Source of the DNA: Erysipelotrichaceae bacterium
Lineage (GTDB): Bacteria > Bacillota_I > Bacilli_A > Erysipelotrichales > Coprobacillaceae
NCBI GenBank assembly: GCA_021770925.1
Contig: JAETPY010000001.1
Location: forward strand, 1-64,000
DNA length: 64,000 nt
Reading direction: 5' to 3'
In this document: positions 39,042 through 48,683 of the stretch, one piece after another
Numbering within the stretch: the first letter of the stretch is position 1
Layout of the letters: the number at the start of each line of letters is the position of its first letter
Position numbers and translations under genes: made by a program
The notes under the pieces: model-generated
Told to the model about the DNA's origin: nothing
The model's input: the letters and a program-made list of their open reading frames with translations, nothing else
The model's database searches: none

Positions 39042-40970
39042 ATGACAGCTAAAAGTAATTATGATGAATCAAACATTCAAATTCTAGAAGGATTAGAGGC
39101 AGTTAGAAAAAGGCCTGGAATGTATATCGGTTCAACTGATGGTCGAGGATTGCATCATTTGGTTTGGGAAATTGTTGATAATGCTATTGATGAAGCACTT
39201 AGCGGATTTGGTGATAATATTCAAGTAACAATTTGTAAAGATAATAGTATTGAAGTTAGTGATCATGGTCGTGGGATGCCAACGGGAATGCATGCTTCAG
39301 GTAGACCCGCAACAGAAGTGATTTTAACTGTTCTTCATGCTGGCGGTAAATTTAGTGAGGATGGCGGATATAAAACATCAGGAGGTCTACATGGAGTAGG
39401 GGCATCAGTTGTTAATGCTTTATCTTCATGGCTGGAAGTAACGATCCATCGTGATGGAAAAATCTGGTATCAAAGATTTGAAAATGGTGGTAGTAAAATC
39501 AGTAAATTAAAAGTGGTTGGAAAGACGAATAAAACTGGTACAACAATTCATTTTTTGCCTGATCCTAATATTTTTTCTGTTTGTGAATATAATTTTTCTA
39601 CAATTAGTGAAAGATTAATGGAAAGTGCTTTTTTGTTAAAAGGAATTAGAATTGATTTGAAAGATGATCGGACTAATAAAGAAGTGTCTTACCAATATGA
39701 AAATGGTTTAACTGCTTTTGTTGAATATTTAAATTATGAAAAAGAAACATTGAACCCAATTATTAATATTGAAGGTACCAGCAATGAAATTGAAATAGAT
39801 GTTGCTATGCAGTTTACTTCTGGTTACCAAGAAAATACATTATCATTTGTTAATCTAGTTAGAACCGGTGATGGAGGAACTCATGAAACAGGATTTAAAT
39901 CTGCTTTAACTAGAACTTTTAATGAATATGCTCGAAAATATGGTTTATTAAAAGAAAAAGATAAAAATTTAGAAGGAAATGATGTTCGTGAGGGGTTGTC
40001 TGCCATTATTTCAATAAAAGTACCAGAACATTTTTTACAGTTTGAGGGTCAAACAAAATCAAAATTAGGAACTCCAGAAGCTCGAAATGTTGTTGACAAT
40101 ATCGTCTATGAAAAACTATCTTTTTATTTAGAAGAAAATAAAGAGATAGCGGATATACTAACTAAAAAAATGATTAAAGCAGCTCAAGTTCGAGATGCTG
40201 CTAGAAAAGCTCGGGAGGCTGCTAGAAAAGGTAAAGGATCTAAGCAGGAAAAGATATTAAGCGGTAAACTTGCACCTGCTCAATCTAAAGATAAAAAACG
40301 TAAAGAGCTGTATTTAGTCGAAGGAGATTCAGCGGGTGGAAGCGCTAAACAAGGGCGTGATAGAAAATATCAGGCTATTTTACCACTTAGAGGTAAAGTA
40401 GTTAATACTGAAAAAGCGGCAATGAGTGATATTTTAAAAAATGAAGAAATTGCTACTATTATCAACACCATTGGAGCTGGTGTTGGAGCAGATTTTAATG
40501 AAAAAGATAGTAATTATAATAAAGTTATTATTATGACTGATGCTGACACTGATGGAGCTCATATTCAAATTCTTTTATTAACTTTTTTCTATCGCTACAT
40601 GCGAGATTTAATTACAGCAGGAAAAGTATACATTGCTTTGCCGCCATTATATAAAATATCAAAGAAAAATGGGAAAAAAGAAGAAGCTATTTATGCTTGG
40701 GAGGATGATGAGTTGGAGGAAGCAAAGAAAAAGATTGGTCGTGGATATACTGTTCAGCGCTACAAAGGTCTAGGAGAAATGAATGCCGGCCAGCTGTGGG
40801 AAACAACAATGAATCCAGAAACGAGGACTTTAATTCAGGTGTCAATTGATGATGCTGCAATTGTAGAACGTCGGGTCTCTGTCTTAATGGGGGATAAAGT
40901 AGAGCCACGTCGAGAATGGATTGAGCAAAATGTTCAATTTACATTAGAAGATAATTTTGCAATTGATTAA
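39042..40970 (+). CDS. parE: DNA topoisomerase IV subunit B
   Basis: EGLEAVRKRPGMYIGSTDGRGLHHLVWEIVDNAIDEAL, EGDSAGGSAKQGRDRKYQAILPLRGK. Confidence 0.95.
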   Translation: MTAKSNYDESNIQILEGLEAVRKRPGMYIGSTDGRGLHHLVWEIVDNAIDEALSGFGDNIQVTICKDNSIEVSDHGRGMPTGMHASGRPATEVILTVLHAGGKFSEDGGYKTSGGLHGVGASVVNALSSWLEVTIHRDGKIWYQRFENGGSKISKLKVVGKTNKTGTTIHFLPDPNIFSVCEYNFSTISERLMESAFLLKGIRIDLKDDRTNKEVSYQYENGLTAFVEYLNYEKETLNPIINIEGTSNEIEIDVAMQFTSGYQENTLSFVNLVRTGDGGTHETGFKSALTRTFNEYARKYGLLKEKDKNLEGNDVREGLSAIISIKVPEHFLQFEGQTKSKLGTPEARNVVDNIVYEKLSFYLEENKEIADILTKKMIKAAQVRDAARKAREAARKGKGSKQEKILSGKLAPAQSKDKKRKELYLVEGDSAGGSAKQGRDRKYQAILPLRGKVVNTEKAAMSDILKNEEIATIINTIGAGVGADFNEKDSNYNKVIIMTDADTDGAHIQILLLTFFYRYMRDLITAGKVYIALPPLYKISKKNGKKEEAIYAWEDDELEEAKKKIGRGYTVQRYKGLGEMNAGQLWETTMNPETRTLIQVSIDDAAIVERRVSVLMGDKVEPRREWIEQNVQFTLEDNFAID

Positions 40971-40983
40971 GGAGAAATGAAGC

Positions 40984-43599
40984 GTGGATAAAAAAATAGT
41001 TATGTCATTAGAAACCATCATGGGTGATCGCTTTGGAAAATATTCTAAATATATTATTCAGGATCGTGCTTTACCTGATGTTCGCGATGGTTTAAAACCA
41101 GTACAGCGAAGAATTTTATATTCAATGTATAAAGAAGGAAATTTATATACAAAACCATATCGTAAATCAGCAAAAACAGTCGGTAATGTAATTGGTAATT
41201 ATCATCCTCATGGCGATACTTCAGTTTATGATGCTATGGTGCGTTTATCACAAGAATGGAAAATGCGAATTCCTTTAGTTGATATGCAGGGAAACAATGG
41301 TTCAGTTGATAATGATCCTGCTGCTGCAATGCGTTATACAGAAGCAAGGCTTTCAGCAATTGCTGTTGAATTATTAAAAGACTTAGATAAAGATACAGTG
41401 CTGATGTCATTAAATTTTGATGATACTGAATATGAACCAACAGTTTTACCAGCTGCTTATCCTAATTTATTAGTAAATGGAGCTACCGGAATCTCTGCTG
41501 GTTATGCAACTGATATTCCTCCTCATAATTTAGAAGAGGTTATTGATGCTACGATTTATCGAATTAAACATGCTAACTGTTCGTTAGAAAAAATTATGGA
41601 ATATGTAAAAGGACCAGATTTTCCGACAGGAGCAATTGTTGAAGGGAAACAAGGAATTTTAAATGCTTTTAAGACAGGACGTGGGAAGGTGATCGTTCGT
41701 AGTAAAACAGAAATTTTGGAAGAAAAAACAATGAATAAGATCGTGGTAACTGAAATTCCTTATGAAGTAAACAAAGCAGAGTTAGTAAGAAAAATAGATG
41801 AAATCCGTTTTAATCGCAATGTGGATGGAATAATTGAAGTTCGTGATGAATCTGATCGAGATGGTTTGAGAATTGTAATTGACTTAAAAAAAGATATTTC
41901 AGTAAAAAATACATTGAATTATTTATATAAAAATACTGATTTACAAAAAAATTATAATTATAATATGGTGGCAATTAAAGATAAGCGGCCAGTACTAATG
42001 GGAATTATGGATATATTAGATGGTTATATTGATCATCAAATTGATGTAGTTACTAGAAGTTCAATTTATGATTTAAATAAAGCTAAAGATCGAAAACATA
42101 TTGTTAGCGGTTTAATTAAAGCTATTTCTATTTTAGATGATGTTGTAAAGACGATTAGGCAATCTAAAGATAAAAGTGATGCTAAAAATAATTTGATTAC
42201 TAAATTTGGTTTTAGTGAAAAACAAGCTGAAGCAATTGTGATGTTACAATTATATCGTTTGACTAATACTGATATTGTAACATTAGAAAATGAAAATGAT
42301 GAATTAGATAAAAAAATCACTTATTTAAACAATATTTTAAATAGTGATGATGTTTTAAGAAAAGTAATTATTGATCAATTAAAAACAATTAAGAAGAAAT
42401 ACCCAATGCCTAGGTTATCTAAAATTCGTGATGAGATTCAAGAAATCAAGATAGATGAAAAAGCAATGATTTTATCCGAAGATGTTAATATTTCGATTAC
42501 AAGAGACGGTTATATTAAACGAATCAGTAACCGTTCAATCAAAGCCAGTGGGTCAATACCATTTGGTAAAAAAGAAAATGATTATTTAGTATCAATGTAT
42601 CAGGCAAATACTTTAGATCATTTATTATTATTTACCGATGCTGGTAATTATTTATTTATTCCTGTTCATAAAATTGAAGAATTTAAATGGAAAGATGCAG
42701 GGAAACATGTTAGTTATTTAGTTAAAGTTAATTCGAGTGAAAAAATCATTGGCAGTATTTTAGTAAAAGATTTTAATTTACCTTTCTATGTAATGATGGC
42801 AACTAAGAACGGCCAAATAAAACGTACTTTATTAAAAGATTTTGAAGTAACCCGTTTTTCAAAACCATTAAAATGTATGGGGCTTAAAAATGACGATAAG
42901 GTCATCGGGGTTAAATTAACAGATAATAATCAGGGCGTTGTTTTAACAACTAGAGCTGGTTATGGAGCAATGTATTCAGAACAGGAAATATCGGTTGTTG
43001 GAATCAAGGCATCAGGAATCAAAGCTGTTAATCTTAAAAATGATCAATTAATAAGTTTGAATATTTTTGATCCAATGACTAGCTGTTCATTAATGGTAAT
43101 TAGTGAAGATGGCGGGATAAAACGTATTAAGATCAGTGATATTCCTCCATGTAATCGAGCTACTAAAGGGACACCGTTATATAAAAATCCTAAAAGTAAA
43201 GTTATTTATGTAAAAAAAGCTGTTGTTGTTGATAATTTTCAGCAGATAGTTTTAACTTTGAATGACCAAACAACCTTTAAATTTAAAGCAACTGATTATA
43301 ATAACGCTTCACTTGAACAAAAACCTGCACCATTTACAAAAATTAAAACTGGTCAATCCATTGATGATGTGTATATAGATACCCCAATTTCAACTAGTAA
43401 TTACTGTAATCAAAATTCAAAAAATATTATTCCTGATGTTTTTAAACAGCCTAAAGAACATACTTTATTAGATGAAATTGAAGAACCATTAATAGAAAAC
43501 AAAACAGTAAAAAAGAAAAAATCTCTAGTAAAAAAATCTAAACCTGTTAAATATGAAAAAATAAGTTTAGAAGATATACTAAATGAAGATGAATTTTAA
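40984..43599 (+). CDS. parC: DNA topoisomerase IV subunit A
   Basis: DRALPDVRDGLKPVQRRILYSMY, YHPHGDTSVYDAMVRLSQ, AAAMRYTEARLS. Confidence 0.95.
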   Translation: MDKKIVMSLETIMGDRFGKYSKYIIQDRALPDVRDGLKPVQRRILYSMYKEGNLYTKPYRKSAKTVGNVIGNYHPHGDTSVYDAMVRLSQEWKMRIPLVDMQGNNGSVDNDPAAAMRYTEARLSAIAVELLKDLDKDTVLMSLNFDDTEYEPTVLPAAYPNLLVNGATGISAGYATDIPPHNLEEVIDATIYRIKHANCSLEKIMEYVKGPDFPTGAIVEGKQGILNAFKTGRGKVIVRSKTEILEEKTMNKIVVTEIPYEVNKAELVRKIDEIRFNRNVDGIIEVRDESDRDGLRIVIDLKKDISVKNTLNYLYKNTDLQKNYNYNMVAIKDKRPVLMGIMDILDGYIDHQIDVVTRSSIYDLNKAKDRKHIVSGLIKAISILDDVVKTIRQSKDKSDAKNNLITKFGFSEKQAEAIVMLQLYRLTNTDIVTLENENDELDKKITYLNNILNSDDVLRKVIIDQLKTIKKKYPMPRLSKIRDEIQEIKIDEKAMILSEDVNISITRDGYIKRISNRSIKASGSIPFGKKENDYLVSMYQANTLDHLLLFTDAGNYLFIPVHKIEEFKWKDAGKHVSYLVKVNSSEKIIGSILVKDFNLPFYVMMATKNGQIKRTLLKDFEVTRFSKPLKCMGLKNDDKVIGVKLTDNNQGVVLTTRAGYGAMYSEQEISVVGIKASGIKAVNLKNDQLISLNIFDPMTSCSLMVISEDGGIKRIKISDIPPCNRATKGTPLYKNPKSKVIYVKKAVVVDNFQQIVLTLNDQTTFKFKATDYNNASLEQKPAPFTKIKTGQSIDDVYIDTPISTSNYCNQNSKNIIPDVFKQPKEHTLLDEIEEPLIENKTVKKKKSLVKKSKPVKYEKISLEDILNEDEF

Positions 43600-43627
43600 A
43601 CCGTAAAAATTATTTTACGGTTTTTCT
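43597..43627. terminator. Bidirectional terminator between parC and sigK
   Basis: AAACCGTAAAA-attat-TTTTACGGTTTTT. Confidence 0.75.
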
Positions 43628-44301
43628 TTCATATGTTCTTTTAATAACTTTATTAATGCTCTTTTTTCAAGCCGGGATACATAAGAACGTGAGATATTTA
43701 GTTTTTTGGCAATTTCTTTTTGAGTATATTTTCTGGTGTTATTTAGTCCATAACGCATAATTAACGTTTCTTTTTCACGTGGTTCTAATATATTGAAATA
43801 ATTAGTAAATTTATCTAATGTATCTTTTTTATCGACGATATCTATAAATTCCTCTTGTTTGGCGGCTATAGTATCACCTAAGACGATTTCACTGCCATCT
43901 TTATCAATTCCAATAGTTTCATTTAAAGAAACGTCTAAACTAGTTTTTTTATTAGTTCTTAAATGCATCAGGATTTCATTTTCTATGCATCTTGATGCAT
44001 AAGTGGCCAATTTTGTTTTATGGTTTTGTTTATAGCTGTCAACTGCTTTAATTAAACCGATCGTTCCAATTGAAATTAAATCTTCTTGTAGATCTTTACT
44101 GTTTTCGTATTTTTTAGCAATATGTGCAACGAGTCGAAGATTTCTTTCAATTAAAATATTTCTCGCTTCTTGATCACCATTAAAAAATAATTCAAGATAT
44201 TTTTCTTCTTCTTTTGGTGTTAAGGGAATCTCAAAAGATTTTGATTTAATATATGATAGAAAAAAGCCGTTTGTTAGTAATGATAGAATTGTTGAAAACA
44301 T
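43615..44301 (-). CDS. sigK: RNA polymerase sporulation sigma factor SigK (uninterrupted, with pro-sequence)
   Basis: EARNILIERNLRLVAHIAKKYENSKDLQEDLISIGTIGLIKAVDSY, KLATYASRCIENEILMHLR; ATG 44301 has SD aggggtga. Confidence 0.9.
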   Translation of the reverse strand: MFSTILSLLTNGFFLSYIKSKSFEIPLTPKEEEKYLELFFNGDQEARNILIERNLRLVAHIAKKYENSKDLQEDLISIGTIGLIKAVDSYKQNHKTKLATYASRCIENEILMHLRTNKKTSLDVSLNETIGIDKDGSEIVLGDTIAAKQEEFIDIVDKKDTLDKFTNYFNILEPREKETLIMRYGLNNTRKYTQKEIAKKLNISRSYVSRLEKRALIKLLKEHMKEKP

Positions 44302-44435
44302 GAATTTCACCCCTGATACATATATATTGTAAATCTTTTATTTTAGGACAAAATATTTATGAATTGTTCATTTTATTTACTTTAAAAGTAGCGCAAAATA
44401 AGGTACAATGGGTATAGTTTTGAAAAGGAGATTGT

Positions 44436-45533
44436 ATGAGTAAAGAAATAAGATGTTTTGGCTGTGGAGCTATAATCCAAAGTGAAGATGAAAAGAAAAT
44501 CGGTTTTGTACCAAAAAATGCTTTAAATAATGAATCAGTTTTATGTAAGCGATGTTTTCGTTTAAAGAATTATCATGAATTACAAAAAACTAGTCTTACA
44601 AGTGATGATTTTTTAAATATTCTTCAAAAAATAGGTGATCAGAATTGTTTGGTTGTATACTTAATTGATTTATTTGATTATAATGGTAGTTTGATCAATG
44701 GATTACCTAGACATTTAAATAATAATGATATTTTAGTAGTTGGAAATAAACGTGATATTTTACCTAAATCTTTAAAAGATATTAAAATAATTCATTGGCT
44801 GCGTCGACAATTAAAAGAAGTTGGAATTAAACCAGTTGATGTGATATTATCTAGTGGAGTGAAAAACTACAATTTAGATTTGTTAATTGATAGGATTAAT
44901 GAATATCGTCATGGACGTGATGTTTATATTGTTGGTGTTACTAATGTGGGAAAATCCTCGTTGATCAATGCTTTATTAAAACATTATGGAGCAGGCAGTA
45001 ATAATTTAATTACAACAAGTGAATTTCCTGGTACAACTTTAGATTTGATTGAAATTCCATTAGATGATAAAAGTTATTTGTATGATTCTCCAGGAATTAT
45101 CAATTCCCATCAAATGGCTCATTTAGTAAAAGATGATGATCTTAATGTGATTATTCCTAAAAGTGAATTAAGACCAATTAATTTTCAATTAGATGATCAA
45201 CAGAGTCTATATTTTGCTGGTCTTGCAAGAATGGATTTTGTAAAAGGAAAACATGCTTCATTTACATGCTATTTTCCTAAGTCAGTAAAGATTCATCGGA
45301 CTAAATTAGAAAAAAGCGATAGTTTATATAATCGTCATATGACTTTAAAACCAGAAATTGAAACAATTAAAGATATTAATGAAATGAAAGTTTATGATTT
45401 TAAATTACCAGATTATAAAGTAGATCTTGTTATTTCTGGTTTGGGGTTCATTAGTGTTAAATGTTTGAATGCTAGAATAAAAATTCATGCTCCTAAAGGG
45501 GTTGGGGTATTTATTAGAGAAGCATTAATTTAG
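44436..45533 (+). CDS. yqeH: Ribosome biogenesis GTPase YqeH
   Basis: CFGCG...CKRC zinc finger; GVTNVGKSSLINALL; circularly permuted G motifs. Confidence 0.94.
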   Translation: MSKEIRCFGCGAIIQSEDEKKIGFVPKNALNNESVLCKRCFRLKNYHELQKTSLTSDDFLNILQKIGDQNCLVVYLIDLFDYNGSLINGLPRHLNNNDILVVGNKRDILPKSLKDIKIIHWLRRQLKEVGIKPVDVILSSGVKNYNLDLLIDRINEYRHGRDVYIVGVTNVGKSSLINALLKHYGAGSNNLITTSEFPGTTLDLIEIPLDDKSYLYDSPGIINSHQMAHLVKDDDLNVIIPKSELRPINFQLDDQQSLYFAGLARMDFVKGKHASFTCYFPKSVKIHRTKLEKSDSLYNRHMTLKPEIETIKDINEMKVYDFKLPDYKVDLVISGLGFISVKCLNARIKIHAPKGVGVFIREALI

Positions 45534-45547
45534 AAAGGATTTAAGAT

Positions 45548-45835
45548 ATGTTAACAGGAAAACAAAAAAGATATTTAAGAGGATTAGGACATAATTTAAA
45601 TGCAATTTTTCAAATTGGTAAAGATGGTGTCCATCAAACACAAATAGAAGGAATTGATGCAGCTTTAGAGGCTCATGAATTAATAAAAATTAAAATTTTA
45701 GAATCTTGCAGTGAAACTAAAAACGAAGTAGCAATTGAAATAAGTATGAAAACAAAAGCTGATGTTGTTCAAATTTTAGGAAGAACAATTCTTTTATATC
45801 GACCAAGTGAAAAAGGAATTTATAAATTACCATGA
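45548..45835 (+). CDS. yhbY: YhbY-family RNA-binding protein
   Basis: LTGKQKRYLRGLGHNLNAIFQIGKDGV, GRTILLYRPS. Confidence 0.93.
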   Translation: MLTGKQKRYLRGLGHNLNAIFQIGKDGVHQTQIEGIDAALEAHELIKIKILESCSETKNEVAIEISMKTKADVVQILGRTILLYRPSEKGIYKLP

Positions 45836-46932
45836 TGAAAATAGGTATTTTTGGTGGCAGCTTTGATCCCGTTCATCGCTCTCATATAAGAGTAATTGAA
45901 GAAGCATTGAAACAATTACAGCTAGATAAAATCTTAATTATTCCAACTGCTAATAATCCTTGGAAAGATTCTACTGGTGCTAATAAACAACAGCGTTTAG
46001 AAATGCTGAATATTGCTTTACAACGATATCATAGTGTTGAAATTTGTCGTTATGAAATAGATCAGGATGGAAATGATAAGAATTATACAATTGATACTAT
46101 CAATTATTTAAAATCTGTTTATCCTAATGATTGTTTATATTTCATCATGGGAATGGATCAGGCAAGTCTTTTCCATAAGTGGAAAGATGCAAAAAAAATA
46201 AGTGAGTTAGTATCGTTAGTTGTATTTGAACGCGTTGGTTATCAAATAAATGAAAATTTAATTAAATATAATTTTATTAAATTAAATCTTATCGCTAGTG
46301 ATGATGCTAGCAGTGATATTAGAAATGGTAAATTACATGCTTTGACACCAGATGTTTTGAAATATATCGTAATGAACGGAATTTATTTAGAGACAATCGT
46401 TAAAACTAAAATGTCAAGGAAAAGATATCTGCACACTGTAAGTATGGCAAAATTAGCTAAAGATATTGCAATAAGTAATGGTTTAAACGAAACAAAAGCT
46501 TATGTAGCTGGAATGTTACATGATATAGCTAAAGAAATGCCTCATGCTCAGGCATTAGCTTTGATGAAAAAGTATTTTCCTGATTATGTAGATAAACCAG
46601 AGCCGGTTTGGCATCAATGGTTATCTGCATATGTGGCAAAAAATGAATATTTAGTAGATGATTTAGAAATTTTGCAAGCTATTAGACATCATACCACTGC
46701 TTCAATCAATATGTCTAAATTAGATATGTGTATATATGAAGCTGATAAATACGATCCTAGTCGTGACTATGATTCTTCTCAAGAAATTGCGTTGTGTAAA
46801 AAAGATGTAGTAGCAGGGTTTAAGGCTTGTTTAAAAGATTTTTATGATTTTTCAAGCAAAAAAGGACGAAAAATAGATGAATGTTTTTTTGAAATTTATA
46901 ACAAATATGTAAAAGGAGATATCAATGAATAA
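45832..46932 (+). CDS. nadD: Fusion of nicotinate-nucleotide adenylyltransferase (NadD) and YqeK HD-domain hydrolase
   Basis: N-terminus GIFGGSFDPVHRSHI...; C-terminus MSRKRYLHTVSMAKLAKDIA...AGMLHDIAKEMP...IRHHTTAS. Confidence 0.92.
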   Translation: MMKIGIFGGSFDPVHRSHIRVIEEALKQLQLDKILIIPTANNPWKDSTGANKQQRLEMLNIALQRYHSVEICRYEIDQDGNDKNYTIDTINYLKSVYPNDCLYFIMGMDQASLFHKWKDAKKISELVSLVVFERVGYQINENLIKYNFIKLNLIASDDASSDIRNGKLHALTPDVLKYIVMNGIYLETIVKTKMSRKRYLHTVSMAKLAKDIAISNGLNETKAYVAGMLHDIAKEMPHAQALALMKKYFPDYVDKPEPVWHQWLSAYVAKNEYLVDDLEILQAIRHHTTASINMSKLDMCIYEADKYDPSRDYDSSQEIALCKKDVVAGFKACLKDFYDFSSKKGRKIDECFFEIYNKYVKGDINE

Positions 46933-47269
46933 ATTAGAAATTATTGTAAAAGCTTTAGATGATAAATTGGGAGAAGATATTGTGGCTATTAATATGGAAA
47001 TGGCAAGTCCGATTTATGATACCTTTGTAATCTGTTCAGCTGCTAATGAACGTTTGATGAACGCTCTTAGAGACAGCGTAGAAGAAAATATGACAATCAA
47101 TGGATTTGAGGTAAAAAAAATAGAAGGACGTCGTAATAGTAAATGGCTATTGATGGATTATGGTGATATTATTGTTCATATTTTTGATCAAGATGAACGA
47201 ACAAACTATAATCTTGAAAAATTGTGGTCTGATATGCCAAGAATTGATGTTTCAGGGTATTTAAAATAA
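46925..47269 (+). CDS. rsfS: Ribosomal silencing factor RsfS
   Basis: YDTFVICSAANERLMNALRDSVEE, KIEGRRNSKWLLMDYGDIIVHIFDQDER. Confidence 0.94.
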   Translation: MNKLEIIVKALDDKLGEDIVAINMEMASPIYDTFVICSAANERLMNALRDSVEENMTINGFEVKKIEGRRNSKWLLMDYGDIIVHIFDQDERTNYNLEKLWSDMPRIDVSGYLK

Positions 47270-47991
47270 TGTCATACGAAAATTTTGCTTATTATTATGA
47301 TAGTTTGATGGATGAACAGTTTTATGATGATTATTATAAATTTATTAATGATCAGGCAGATTTCAAAAGTGTTTTAGAACTTGGCTGTGGTACTGGAGAA
47401 ATTGCTATCCGTTTGGCTAATGATAACAAGGAAGTTTATGCTACTGACCTCTCAAAAGATATGTTAGAAGTTGCAAGACTAAAAGCTTTAGAAGCTAATG
47501 TTGATCTGATGCTTGGTAGAGTTGATATGAGTGATTTTAAGACAGATAAAGCAGTGGATTTAATTATTTGTTTATGTGATTCAATAAACTATCTTTTAAG
47601 TAAGAAAAAGGTTATTCAAACATTTAAAAATGTATATGAATCATTGAAATATAATGGAACATTTATCTTTGATGTTGATAGTCTTTATAAAATGGACCAA
47701 ATTCTTGATGGCTATTTTGAAGAAGAAGACGAAGATGATTTTTATTTTAAATGGGATGTTAAAAAAACGGCATATGGAGAAATTGAACATTTAGTTGAAA
47801 TAATTGATAAAGAAAATAATGAACATATAAAAGAATTTCATCATCAACAAACTTATAGTATTGAAACATATCTAGAAATGCTAAAACAGGCTGGTTTTAA
47901 TGATGTAAAATACTATGGTGAATTTGAAATGTATCATGATAAATCACAAAGAATTATTTTTGTTTGCCATAAAAGAAGGGAAGATAAGTAA
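47269..47991 (+). CDS. Class I SAM-dependent methyltransferase (YqeM position)
   Basis: VLELGCGTGEIAIRLAN, DLSKDMLEVAR. Confidence 0.88.
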   Translation: MSYENFAYYYDSLMDEQFYDDYYKFINDQADFKSVLELGCGTGEIAIRLANDNKEVYATDLSKDMLEVARLKALEANVDLMLGRVDMSDFKTDKAVDLIICLCDSINYLLSKKKVIQTFKNVYESLKYNGTFIFDVDSLYKMDQILDGYFEEEDEDDFYFKWDVKKTAYGEIEHLVEIIDKENNEHIKEFHHQQTYSIETYLEMLKQAGFNDVKYYGEFEMYHDKSQRIIFVCHKRREDK

Positions 47992-48681
47992 ATGATCGGA
48001 ATTATTGGTGCAATGGAAGAAGAAGTAGCTGCAATTAAGGAGTATATGAATATTATAGACACTAAAACAATTCTAGATTGTACCTTTTATCAAGGAACGA
48101 TTGAAAATAAAGAAATTGTTTTATTACAAGGTGGAATTGGAAAAGTAAATGCTGCTATTTGTACTACACTGCTATTAACAAATTATAAAATTGATTTTGT
48201 AATAAATATAGGTTCAGCAGGTGGATTATGTTTAAATCAAGAAGTTGGTGATATTGTTATTTCTGATGAAGTATGTCAATATGATTTTGATGTTACGGCT
48301 TTTGCTAATAGGGTATTAGGTGAAGTTCCTGGCCTGCCGCCTAAAATTAAAGCTGATCAAGAGTTAATTGATAAAGCAAAAAAGGTTTTAGAGAATTTAA
48401 AACTTAACTGTGAAGTTGGTTTGATCGTTTCAGGGGATAAATTTGTTGCTGATAAAAATATTGTTGATTATATAAAGAATAATTTTGCGGAAGCAAAATG
48501 CTGTGAGATGGAAGCAGCAGCAGTAGGACAAACATGCTATAAATTTAATACTAGATTTATTATTGCACGTTCGTTAAGCGATGTTTTTAATAAAGGTGAT
48601 TCAACGGTTCAATTTGATGAATATCTAAATAAAGCTGCTAAAGCTTCTGCTTTAATGTGTGTAGCATTAATTAAGGATTAA
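47992..48681 (+). CDS. mtnN: 5'-methylthioadenosine/S-adenosylhomocysteine nucleosidase
   Basis: IGIIGAMEEEVAAIKE, GGIGKVNAAICTTLL, EMEAAAVGQTCYKF. Confidence 0.95.
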   Translation: MIGIIGAMEEEVAAIKEYMNIIDTKTILDCTFYQGTIENKEIVLLQGGIGKVNAAICTTLLLTNYKIDFVINIGSAGGLCLNQEVGDIVISDEVCQYDFDVTAFANRVLGEVPGLPPKIKADQELIDKAKKVLENLKLNCEVGLIVSGDKFVADKNIVDYIKNNFAEAKCCEMEAAAVGQTCYKFNTRFIIARSLSDVFNKGDSTVQFDEYLNKAAKASALMCVALIKD

Positions 48682-48683
48682 TT

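Noticed and set aside
40687-40908. Antisense ORFs in the track (e.g. 2495-2713, 10212-10430, 11288-11470, 19888-20175, 20444-20653, 40687-40908, 41234-41440, 49931-50215, 53673-53906, 60534-60719)
   Set aside because: They lie wholly inside well-supported genes on the other strand (60534-60719 on the same strand in another frame) and have no protein-family signals; typical shadow ORFs.
43615-44310. skin-type intervening element in sigK
   Set aside because: The sigK ORF is uninterrupted and no recombinase or prophage genes are adjacent; the XerD at 61059 is a housekeeping type in a conserved locus.
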